Below, piece after piece: positions 43,456 through 50,753 of a stretch of DNA of 64,000 nt. The stretch comes from Sphingobacterium litopenaei. Lineage in GTDB: Bacteria; Bacteroidota; Bacteroidia; Sphingobacteriales; Sphingobacteriaceae. The stretch is taken from contig NZ_JACOIJ010000007.1 in assembly GCF_014692495.1 (NCBI RefSeq), forward strand, positions 62,001 through 126,000. Reading direction: 5' to 3'. The position numbers and the translations under genes are program-made. The notes below the pieces were generated by a model. The model was given only the letters and a program-made list of their open reading frames with translations. It did no database searches and had not been told where the DNA came from. Numbering within the stretch: the first letter of the stretch is position 1; every line of letters starts with the position of its first letter.

Positions 43456-45165
43456 ATGAATAAACAATTAATATATAGCTTTCGAAAATACTTGATGCTG
43501 CTTGTTTGCATTTGTACAACATTAATAGTACAGGCACAGACGGAGTCAGAAGTAGCATATCGTGAAGAATTAAAAGCGGTAGAAGCAAAATTAAGAGAAG
43601 GTAGATTTCAAGAAGGATTACAACTATTAGATGATATTACAGCTAAATATCCTGAGGTAGCTGATATTTATTATGCAAAATCTTTGATTCTTGGGCAGAG
43701 GGGAAACTATGATGAAGCGGTGCAAAATGCGGCATTAGCGTATGATAAAAGTAAACATATGTTTTACGCAAATCATCTTTTAGAGTTATATAAATCAAAA
43801 AAAGATCTGGCTAAAGGAATTGAATTACTTCAAGACTTAAAAGTGAAATATCCTGAACACGAAGGTTTGAACCGTGAATTGTTGATTTTATATGCGGAAA
43901 ATAAACAATTGGATCAAGCACAGAAATTATATGGGAAATTAACCTCAGCGAATCCCTCAGATACTTTGCATTTGGTCATGTCGGAAGTATATATTAATTC
44001 GAAAGACTTTACTTCTGCTAAGAAAATATTAACAAAGTTAGATGGTAAGACAATGATTCCTGATGTGTACGGTTATTTAGGTTATATACATGCTAATGAA
44101 AATAAACCTAAAGAAGCATTAGCGGTTATCGAACGCGGAATCAAACGTACTAATGATAAAAGCCTTTATCTGGACTTGGCGGACACTTATAAAAACATGG
44201 GGAAGACAGAGCCTATGTATACAGCTTTAAAGATAGCTTTCGATGCTTCTGAAGTTGTTTTTTGGGATAAATATAAGTTTATAATGGGACTGATGAATGA
44301 AGAGCAAATATTGTCTGATGACAAGATGCAACTCTTAGCTAATTCATTAGTAGCGCGTCATCCCGATATATTAGAAGGACAGATTTTGAAAGGTGAGTTG
44401 CTTTGGAAAGGTGGAAATGCTGCTGAAGCGAGATCGGTGTTTTTAAATGTAGTTTCTTCTAATCCACGTTATATCAATGCTTGGCGATTAGTCATCAATA
44501 CAGATTTAGGATTAGGACAGGCAGATGAAGCAATCAAACATGGCTTAGAAGGTTTAAAATATAATCCTAATAATCCTCAATTATTGTATTTCACCAGTTT
44601 AGGATTTGCTGGAAAGCAAGATTACGAGTCGAGTAAGGGTATGCTCGAAACAGCTTTAAACTATTCTGAAAATGAAAATAATTATTTGCGCTCATTGATT
44701 TATGGCTCATTAGGTGATTTATACCATGAATTAAAAATGGAAAACATGTCTGATGCAGCGTACGATGAAGCTATAGCTTTAGATAGTCTGAACGTGTCGG
44801 CTTTGAATAATTATGCTTATTATTTGGCGGTACGCAAAAAGGATTTGGAAAAAGCTGCTGATTTTTCTAAAAGATCAATTGAAATTGAACCTAATTCTGC
44901 AACATATATGGATACCTATGCTTGGGTTTTATTCCAACAAGGAGAATACCAAGAAGCGTTGAAATGGATAGAAGAAGCGGTAAAATTAAATAAAACATCT
45001 GCTGTATTGTTAGAACATTATGGTGATATTTTGAGTAAGTTGAATCGTGAAAAGGATGCTCTTGTACAATGGCAAAAAGCATTAGATATAGAGATTAAAT
45101 CCGAATCAAAAGGAAGTTTTGCGAAGATTCAACAAAAGATAAAAGAGAAAAAATATGTGGAATAA
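43456..45165 (+). CDS. Exported TPR-repeat protein
   Basis: About 569 residues with a signal peptide (cleavage near VQAQ), then at least ten tetratricopeptide-like helix pairs such as PDVYGYLGYIHANENKPKEALAVI and NNYAYYLAVRKKDLEKAADFS. It is a protein-binding scaffold in the periplasm or outer membrane. The ATG at 43456 (MNKQLIYS) is chosen because it gives a compact signal peptide. Its end overlaps the next gene by 11 bases. With DUF4292, an EnvC-like protein, TatA and a transglycosylase it forms an envelope-assembly block. Confidence 0.82.
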   Translation: MNKQLIYSFRKYLMLLVCICTTLIVQAQTESEVAYREELKAVEAKLREGRFQEGLQLLDDITAKYPEVADIYYAKSLILGQRGNYDEAVQNAALAYDKSKHMFYANHLLELYKSKKDLAKGIELLQDLKVKYPEHEGLNRELLILYAENKQLDQAQKLYGKLTSANPSDTLHLVMSEVYINSKDFTSAKKILTKLDGKTMIPDVYGYLGYIHANENKPKEALAVIERGIKRTNDKSLYLDLADTYKNMGKTEPMYTALKIAFDASEVVFWDKYKFIMGLMNEEQILSDDKMQLLANSLVARHPDILEGQILKGELLWKGGNAAEARSVFLNVVSSNPRYINAWRLVINTDLGLGQADEAIKHGLEGLKYNPNNPQLLYFTSLGFAGKQDYESSKGMLETALNYSENENNYLRSLIYGSLGDLYHELKMENMSDAAYDEAIALDSLNVSALNNYAYYLAVRKKDLEKAADFSKRSIEIEPNSATYMDTYAWVLFQQGEYQEALKWIEEAVKLNKTSAVLLEHYGDILSKLNREKDALVQWQKALDIEIKSESKGSFAKIQQKIKEKKYVE

Positions 45166-45934
45166 AATATTAACTATAACATTGGGATTGGCGATTTTGA
45201 CTAGTTGTGGGACACGCAAACAGACAGCTAAATTGCCTTCTGATACAGCGGTAAATACAGTTAACTCTTCTGATAAAAATGCAGATTATCTCATCAATAA
45301 TTTGGATTATCATAGCTTCTCGGGAAGAGCTAAAGCAAGGGTAGAATTAGGCGATGAAAATCAGGATGTCACGATGCATGTGCGTATTCAGCGTAATAAA
45401 GCAATATGGATTTCCGTGACAGCTACATTTTTGAATGTGGAAGGAGTACGCGTTCTAATAACACCTGACAGTGTTAAGATTATGAATAAATTACAAGGTG
45501 AATACATTGCGAAACCTTTCAATTATATTCATCGCTATACTGGTGCTGGTGTGACTTTTGGGGTTTTACAAGATTTGCTTATTGCAAATGTGTCTTCGGA
45601 TTTGTTGCGCACAGATAAATTGACCGTTGCTCAGGCGACGGAAGATGTGCAGATCGTAGGCGTGAGAGATGATGTTTCATTTCAATACAGCTTGAATAAC
45701 AAATATCGTCCGAAAGTAATTCGCCTGACGCCTGTAGGAAGTAGCAATAGTTTAGAAGCTTATTACAGTTCTTTCAATGACGTAACAGGTTATAATTTTC
45801 CGCAAAATCAAAATATAAAACTTAATACTTCGAATATTAATGTTACTGCTGTGTTGAATTACAATAAAATTGATTTTAATCAAGAATTGGAAATGCCTTT
45901 TACGGTACCTGCTAAATATAAAGTTTTGGATTAA
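45155..45934 (+). CDS. DUF4292 lipoprotein
   Basis: 259 residues with a lipobox (LTSC, then GTRKQ). The body has the DUF4292 pattern: FSGRAKARVELGDENQDVTM, AIWISVTATFLNVEGVRVLITPDSVKIMNK and FQYSLNNKYRPKVIRL. The fold is LolA/LolB-like (a lipid- or lipoprotein-binding half barrel), by general similarity of pattern. Translationally coupled to the TPR gene by an 11-base overlap. A role in moving lipoproteins or lipids to the outer membrane is plausible but unproven. Confidence 0.82.
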   Translation: MWNKILTITLGLAILTSCGTRKQTAKLPSDTAVNTVNSSDKNADYLINNLDYHSFSGRAKARVELGDENQDVTMHVRIQRNKAIWISVTATFLNVEGVRVLITPDSVKIMNKLQGEYIAKPFNYIHRYTGAGVTFGVLQDLLIANVSSDLLRTDKLTVAQATEDVQIVGVRDDVSFQYSLNNKYRPKVIRLTPVGSSNSLEAYYSSFNDVTGYNFPQNQNIKLNTSNINVTAVLNYNKIDFNQELEMPFTVPAKYKVLD

Positions 45935-46027
45935 TGACGTGTTAAATAAATCTTTTTATTAGGCAAGTCAGTTAGATATCACTATTTTTGGAAGTTGTAC
46001 AAATACGAGAAAGCTGAGCTCATTTTC

Positions 46028-47293
46028 ATGAATTTTAGACAAATACTATTAAGCATATTTTTTATTTTCTTTTGTAGCCAACTGTCATTTGGTCAAAGCA
46101 GTGCGCAATTAAAGAAGCAATTAGAAAAAATCAATTCCGAAATTGCTAGTTTGAACAAAGAATTATTGGCTAAGACTAAGGAAAAACTATTGTCACAGAA
46201 AGAAGTGACAGCTTTAAGCAAACAGTTAAACCTGAGGGAAGAAAAAATTACGGTAATCAGCAGAACGGTTAATAGTCTGACTTATCAAATTAATCAAAAT
46301 ACTAAGTCTGTAAATGAACTAAAAGCCGAATTGGAGAAAATGCGTAAAGATTATGAAAAAATGATCATGTTCGCTTTTCGTAACAAAAATGGATACAACA
46401 AAATGATGTTCATTTTTGCTTCTAAGGATTTCAACCAAGCTTTCAAACGTATTAAATATTTGCAACAGTTCTCCGACGCGCGTAAAACCAAAGCTGCCGA
46501 GATCGAAAAAGTGAAGAAAGATATTGAGCTGAAGATTGCGCAGATGGAAGCGGATAGAAATACTCAACGTGTTCTATTGGCGGATCAACAAAAAGAAAGG
46601 GATATCATTCGTAAAGACCGCTCACAGCATCAATCGCAGCTGAATAGCATTGTGAAGCAAGAGCGTTCATTCAAAAGTCAATTGACTAAAAAGCAGCAAG
46701 AGAAGAAAAAGATGGAAGCTATGATACGTGCTGCAATCAATAGAGAAATAGCTGAACAAAGACGTAGAGAAGAGGCAGAGCGTAAACGCCTTGCGGAAGC
46801 TGAAGCTAAACGTACTGGTAAATCAGTGGCTGAAGTAGAAAAAGCAACACCTAAGAAAACGGATAGTGAGATTCTACGCTCTACACCAGAAGCTGCACGT
46901 TTGTCTGCCGATTTCAAATCAAATAGAGGACGTCTACCGTGGCCGGTTGCTCAAGGAACTATTATCCGTAATTACGGTTTGTCTTCAAACGAAGGCGTAA
47001 CAACATCAGAGCCTGATATTACCATAAGGACTACCGAAGGTGCAGCGGTGAAAGCTGTATTTGACGGAGAGGTTATTACATCATTACCAGAAGTTATTGT
47101 TATTAAACACGGGGAGTATTTTACATTCTATTCAAATTTAGGCTCTGTCTCGGTAAGACGTGGTCAGAAGGTAAGTCGTGGTCAGACTATTGGTACCGCA
47201 GGACGTGATTTAGAGAGCGGTGTACCGATTGTAAGTTTCGGTATTTCACAAGGAGCTAACGATTTTAACCCAGCACCTTGGTTAGCAAGATAG
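46028..47293 (+). CDS. EnvC-like murein hydrolase activator, degenerate LytM domain
   Basis: About 421 residues: signal peptide (to SFGQ), a coiled coil over about residues 25-270, then a LytM/M23 domain. The zinc ligands of active M23 enzymes are missing: the HxxxD site reads NEGVTTSEPDITI, and the HxH site reads VSFGISQ. This matches EnvC, which does not cut murein itself but activates amidases at the division site through its coiled coil. The ATG at 46028 (MNFRQILLSIFF) starts directly on the signal peptide. Confidence 0.82.
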   Translation: MNFRQILLSIFFIFFCSQLSFGQSSAQLKKQLEKINSEIASLNKELLAKTKEKLLSQKEVTALSKQLNLREEKITVISRTVNSLTYQINQNTKSVNELKAELEKMRKDYEKMIMFAFRNKNGYNKMMFIFASKDFNQAFKRIKYLQQFSDARKTKAAEIEKVKKDIELKIAQMEADRNTQRVLLADQQKERDIIRKDRSQHQSQLNSIVKQERSFKSQLTKKQQEKKKMEAMIRAAINREIAEQRRREEAERKRLAEAEAKRTGKSVAEVEKATPKKTDSEILRSTPEAARLSADFKSNRGRLPWPVAQGTIIRNYGLSSNEGVTTSEPDITIRTTEGAAVKAVFDGEVITSLPEVIVIKHGEYFTFYSNLGSVSVRRGQKVSRGQTIGTAGRDLESGVPIVSFGISQGANDFNPAPWLAR

Positions 47294-47368
47294 TTACATT
47301 AGGATAACAATTAATTCTATATATTTGTAAAATAGAGATTTGATAAGTAATTAAAGAAAGAACATAAA

Positions 47369-47560
47369 ATGTATACATCTAATTTATTATTCATAGGAAC
47401 ACAAGAAATCATCATTATCGTGATTTTAGTTCTTTTATTATTTGGGGGTAAAAAAATTCCTGAACTAATGCGCGGTCTTGGTAGAGGTGTGAAAGAATTT
47501 AAGGATGGACAACGCGAAGATCCAGCTGACAAAACAAACGAAAAAACAAATAATCAATAA
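47369..47560 (+). CDS. tatA: Twin-arginine translocase subunit TatA/E
   Basis: 63 residues: one membrane helix ([21 protein letters not shown]), the FG hinge, an amphipathic helix ([14 protein letters not shown]) and a charged tail. TatA oligomers form the passage for folded proteins with twin-Arg signals. No tatC is nearby in this window. Confidence 0.92.
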   Translation: MYTSNLLFIGTQEIIIIVILVLLLFGGKKIPELMRGLGRGVKEFKDGQREDPADKTNEKTNNQ

Positions 47561-47570
47561 AAAATAATAG

Positions 47571-47611
47571 CAAAGATTACATTTCGAGAAAAATGTAATC
47601 TTTGTGTTTTT
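47571..47611 (+). terminator. Terminator after tatA
   Basis: A perfect 14-bp stem (47571-47584 with 47591-47604, 6-base loop), then TGTTTTTG. A 12-bp palindrome GCCAATATTGGC (47612-47623) follows directly, just upstream of the transglycosylase gene. Confidence 0.75.
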
Positions 47612-47660
47612 GCCAATATTGGCTAAATATTGCCAACTAGTATCCAAAAACTAGCACAAT

Positions 47661-49097
47661 ATGAAAAAATCATTATACACCGTATTATTAACTACCATAA
47701 TCAGTGTACACATAACTAAAGCTCAAACCGCTTACAAGGATCTTATCGGAGACGATTATTATAATCAAACAACTTTTGCGACCTCGATGGATGAGCATAA
47801 AGCCTTATTAGTTGAATTAGATTCTATTAAGAAAAATGTAGATGTCAAAGTGGATGTATCCATAGAGGATGCAAATACATTACGTCGCATGAAAGCTTCT
47901 GTAAAGACTATTCCCTTAGATTACAATTCTCAAGTAAAATTCTTTATTGACAAATACGTGTCTTCGAATTATAGACCTTATATGAATCGTATGCTTGGTT
48001 TAAGCAAGCACTATTTTAAGGTCTATGATCAGATATTAGGCGAGATGGGTATTCCTGAAGAAGTGAAGTATTTATCTTTAGTGGAGTCTTCATTGAACCC
48101 TCATTTGGTTTCGTCTGCAGGGGCTGTAGGGCCGTGGCAGTTCATTTATACCACGGCGCGCATTTATGATCTGGATATGAATTCGCATATAGATGAACGT
48201 AAGGATATTTATTCCGCTACTTATGCTGTTTCCAAATATTTGAAAGAATCCTACAATCAATTCAATGATTGGTTATTGGCATTAGCATCCTATAACTGCG
48301 GTCGTGGCTGTGTGCAACGCGCTATTCAACGTTCGGGTATGACAAATCCTACATTTTGGGAATTGTCACCTTATTTACCAAAAGAAACCCAAAACTATAT
48401 CCCAAAATATGTAGCAATGACCTATGTACTGAGTAATGCGTCAACTTTGGGTATTGAGCCAGCGAAGACGGAATTGGATTTTGAAACTAGGGTGGTTATG
48501 GTGGATAAAGCTGTAAATATGCGACATATTGCAGAAGCTGTTAATGTGGAAGTTTCCCATATTAAACATTACAATCCAGCATATAAAAAAGATGTCATTA
48601 ATGGTACAGTAGATAAGCCAAAACGTTTGTTTATTCCAGTTACTCCTCAACTGAATGATAGTTTATTGTATGTAGCATTACATGCGCCATCTTCTATTCA
48701 ATTGGCAATCAAAGAGGAACCTGAAATGCAATTAGCTAATGTTTCTCAAAAGTACAAAGTACGTAAAGGTGAAACATTGTCAAGTTTGTCCAAGAAATTT
48801 GGTGTAACTGTCCAGAATTTAAAGGCGTGGAATGGTTTAAAAAACAACAGTTTGGTTGTTGGTCGCTCTTTGGTAGTCGCTCAACCCATTAATTCTACTT
48901 TAGCGAAGAATGTATCTAAAAGCATAGTGAAAACGGAAAAATCACGTACTGCCTATTATGTGGTGCAAAAAGGTGATTCTTTGGATCGCATAGCTAGAAA
49001 ATTTGAAGGGAGTACAGTCTCTAAGATAAAAGAAGATAATGCTTTGAAAAATTCGGTAATTAAACCAGGAATGAAGCTAAAAATAAGAAAGGGTTAA
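47661..49097 (+). CDS. Lytic transglycosylase with two LysM domains (MltD-like)
   Basis: 478 residues: signal peptide, an SLT-type catalytic domain (about residues 95-260) with LSLVESSLNPHLVSSAGAVG, whose Glu is the catalytic acid, PWQFIYTTARIY and LALASYNCGRG, then two LysM repeats (YKVRKGETLSSLSKKFGV and YYVVQKGDSLDRIARKF) that bind peptidoglycan. It cuts glycan strands to 1,6-anhydro-muropeptides during wall growth. Located next to the EnvC-like gene and oriented the same way. Confidence 0.92.
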   Translation: MKKSLYTVLLTTIISVHITKAQTAYKDLIGDDYYNQTTFATSMDEHKALLVELDSIKKNVDVKVDVSIEDANTLRRMKASVKTIPLDYNSQVKFFIDKYVSSNYRPYMNRMLGLSKHYFKVYDQILGEMGIPEEVKYLSLVESSLNPHLVSSAGAVGPWQFIYTTARIYDLDMNSHIDERKDIYSATYAVSKYLKESYNQFNDWLLALASYNCGRGCVQRAIQRSGMTNPTFWELSPYLPKETQNYIPKYVAMTYVLSNASTLGIEPAKTELDFETRVVMVDKAVNMRHIAEAVNVEVSHIKHYNPAYKKDVINGTVDKPKRLFIPVTPQLNDSLLYVALHAPSSIQLAIKEEPEMQLANVSQKYKVRKGETLSSLSKKFGVTVQNLKAWNGLKNNSLVVGRSLVVAQPINSTLAKNVSKSIVKTEKSRTAYYVVQKGDSLDRIARKFEGSTVSKIKEDNALKNSVIKPGMKLKIRKG

Positions 49098-49121
49098 TCG
49101 TTGTTGATTAACCCTTTCTTA
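49084..49121. terminator. Bidirectional terminator
   Basis: A 16-bp stem (49084-49099 with 49106-49121) that includes the transglycosylase stop codon and ends 6 bases before the stop of the convergent phosphoribosyltransferase gene. Confidence 0.8.
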
Positions 49122-49126
49122 ATTTA

Positions 49127-49642
49127 TTATGCTAACCATGCAGCATCTTCTTGTTTATCGAATTCTTCTAAATACACTTCTACATTTTCTTTCAAAATAG
49201 TCGAAAGCTTCTGACCATAGAAAGTGCTGTGTACAGGGAATTGTGGGTGACTGCGATCAATCAATACTGCAGTGCGCATTTTCTTTAATGGTACATTTAT
49301 GAAAGCGCCCAAAGCATAAGCTAACGTTCTTCCGCTATTCAATACATCGTCTACGACAATTACAGCCTTGTCTTTAGCGGTTTCAATAGGTAAGTCTGTG
49401 GAAGCTTCTAATGATCTTTTTACTTTATTAATTGAGACTTTTACCAATTCAATCTCTTTGTCTGGAGCGAAGCCTTGTAGGATTTTTTGTAGGCGTTGAG
49501 CAAATACATATCCTCTATCTGCAATACCGACCAATACAATATGACTTTCGTCGAAATTATCTTCTAAGATTTGATAAGCAATACGCTTTGACTTTTGAAG
49601 TATTTGTTCTTTATTAAGTATAAGGGTTCTTTTTGTTGACAT
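49127..49642 (-). CDS. PyrR-like phosphoribosyltransferase
   Basis: 171 residues with the PRPP-binding loop VIVVDDVLNSGRTLAYAL and the PyrR-type segment LIDRSHPQFPVHSTFYGQKL followed by ENVEVYLEEFD. PyrR proteins regulate pyrimidine genes and have uracil phosphoribosyltransferase activity in Firmicutes. There are no pyr genes around here and no visible PyrR binding loop, so the role may be just nucleobase salvage. Substrate is inferred. Confidence 0.78.
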   Translation of the reverse strand: MSTKRTLILNKEQILQKSKRIAYQILEDNFDESHIVLVGIADRGYVFAQRLQKILQGFAPDKEIELVKVSINKVKRSLEASTDLPIETAKDKAVIVVDDVLNSGRTLAYALGAFINVPLKKMRTAVLIDRSHPQFPVHSTFYGQKLSTILKENVEVYLEEFDKQEDAAWLA

Positions 49643-49674
49643 AAATTCAAATCTGATGGAACAAAAATAAATAA

Positions 49675-49706
49675 AAAGTCCGAATGCGTAGTATCATTCG
49701 GACTTT
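49675..49706 (-). terminator. Terminator of the NlpC/P60 gene
   Basis: A 12-bp stem (49675-49686 with 49695-49706) followed on the minus strand by T-rich sequence. It separates the NlpC/P60 gene from the phosphoribosyltransferase gene. Confidence 0.75.
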
Positions 49707-49729
49707 CTAATATAGTTAATTTTTGCTAA

Positions 49730-50296
49730 TTATTTATCTTCTTTAAAAGATGACGCATCAGCAGTCATAGTGTGCGAATCTTCTGGTTTTGGGCGTCCGC
49801 CATTATAATAATAACGTTTCCAATACGCTTCGTTAAGATTACTTACCATTACGCCTTTACTTGAAGAGGCGTGCGCAAATTTATCATCACCAAGATATAC
49901 ACCTACGTGTGTAATGTTTTTGCTTCTGATTTTGAAAAATACCAAATCTCCTGCTTGTAAATCTTTACGGCTAACAGGTGTTACGTTAGCATATTGATTT
50001 CTGCTGTTAAAACCAATGGTTGTATTAAATACATTTTCGTAAACTGCAAGGGAGAATTTAGAACAGTCAATTCCTCTTTTAGAGTCACCACCTAATCTGT
50101 AAGGTGTGCCTAACCAATCATATACAAATTGATAAAGTTTTGTATTAGTTGTAGCATTTACCGCTACGCCCATGATTTGCGAGAAATACTCTTTAGCAAG
50201 GTTATCTTGCTCATTGTTCTTTTTGGTAGTTTGTGCTTGCGACACTAGACAAAAGCCTATAAATAGCATTGACGCTATTAGTTTTTTTGTGTTCAT
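49730..50296 (-). CDS. NlpC/P60 family peptidoglycan endopeptidase
   Basis: 188 residues with a signal peptide (to SQAQ). Catalytic motifs are GIDCSKFSLAVY (Cys), ITHVGVYLGDDKFAHAS (His) and the following third polar position. Cysteine peptidases of this C40 group cut the D-Glu-diaminopimelate bond of wall peptides. No SH3 or LysM targeting domain is present. The last 20 residues are polar and probably flexible. Part of the envelope gene block on this side of the thr operon. Confidence 0.9.
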   Translation of the reverse strand: MNTKKLIASMLFIGFCLVSQAQTTKKNNEQDNLAKEYFSQIMGVAVNATTNTKLYQFVYDWLGTPYRLGGDSKRGIDCSKFSLAVYENVFNTTIGFNSRNQYANVTPVSRKDLQAGDLVFFKIRSKNITHVGVYLGDDKFAHASSSKGVMVSNLNEAYWKRYYYNGGRPKPEDSHTMTADASSFKEDK

Positions 50297-50463
50297 TAAA
50301 TCGCTTTTTTTTATTTACAACTTTCCTTCGATCTACTCTTTTCCAGGGAGCAGATAATACGAAGATAATAGATACGTGCGTACTATCCAAACAAATTAAA
50401 GTATTTTTAACAGTTTCTTAACACTTTTTAAGATATAAGTACCTGGTATAGAGTATAAATACG

Positions 50464-50471
50464 CAAAGATA
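50464..50471 (-). promoter_or_regulatory. -7 box TATCTTTG upstream of the NlpC/P60 gene
   Basis: An exact TAnnTTTG match on the minus strand, giving a leader of about 160 bases. No matching -33 was found, so tentative. The 457-base gap here is divergent and otherwise holds only the thr leader elements. Confidence 0.35.
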
Positions 50472-50523
50472 GATGCGCTTCTATCGATTGTAACAGCGGT
50501 TTTTGTGATTTTTTTAAAATAAA

Positions 50524-50556
50524 TTTGATTTTAATGTCAAAATAATTCTATCTTAG
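50524..50556 (+). promoter_or_regulatory. Possible thr operon promoter
   Basis: TTTG at 50524-50527 and TATCTTAG at 50549-50556 with 21 bases between them, one mismatch from consensus. An alternative -7 box, TAAATTTG, is at 50520-50527. Either puts transcription start shortly before the leader peptide. Confidence 0.35.
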
Positions 50557-50573
50557 ACGCAGATTTAAAAAAT

Positions 50574-50642
50574 ATGAAAATTAATAACTCAATTATTTCA
50601 ACAATTATTATTACTACGGGGGGATATTCTCGGAGGAAGTAA
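50574..50642 (+). CDS. thrL: Threonine operon leader peptide
   Basis: 22 codons: ATG at 50574, TAA at 50640-50642. It starts MKINNSIIS and then reads TIIITTGG before a short Arg/Lys end, with six Ile and three Thr codons of 22. The E. coli thr leader peptide has the same character (MKRISTT...ITITTGNGAG). The last Thr codon is at 50616-50618. It lies 112 bases before thrA, followed by an antiterminator and a terminator, so its translation should report the supply of charged Thr and Ile tRNAs. A coding role in its own right is not expected. Confidence 0.85.
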   Translation: MKINNSIISTIIITTGGYSRRK

Positions 50643-50707
50643 CTTGTGTGTACAATTGAGTGTAAATATAAAGAAGCCTTCCTCCGAAAGAGAGGAGGGC
50701 TTTTTTT
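50631..50707 (+). promoter_or_regulatory. Thr operon attenuator (antiterminator and terminator)
   Basis: Terminator: 50674-50684 pairs with 50692-50702 (11 bp, one G-U), followed by a T tract to 50707. Antiterminator: CGGAGGAAG (50631-50639) is perfectly complementary to CTTCCTCCG (50678-50686), which contains part of the terminator's left arm. Both cannot form. The antiterminator strand is the last coding part of the leader peptide, so a ribosome at its stop codon would hide it and let the terminator form, while a ribosome stalled at the Ile/Thr codons 13 or more bases upstream would leave it free. Confidence 0.82.
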
Positions 50708-50753
50708 GTTGGTAGACTATTATGACAAACTAAACATATATTAAATAAACCCA

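Noticed and set aside
49127-49642. Assignment as true PyrR regulator
   Set aside because: No pyr operon or PyrR-type RNA site is nearby; only the enzyme family can be supported.
50574-50707. A metabolite-binding riboswitch in front of thrA
   Set aside because: The Ile/Thr-rich leader frame and the complementary arms explain the region as ribosome-mediated attenuation; no known aptamer pattern was seen.
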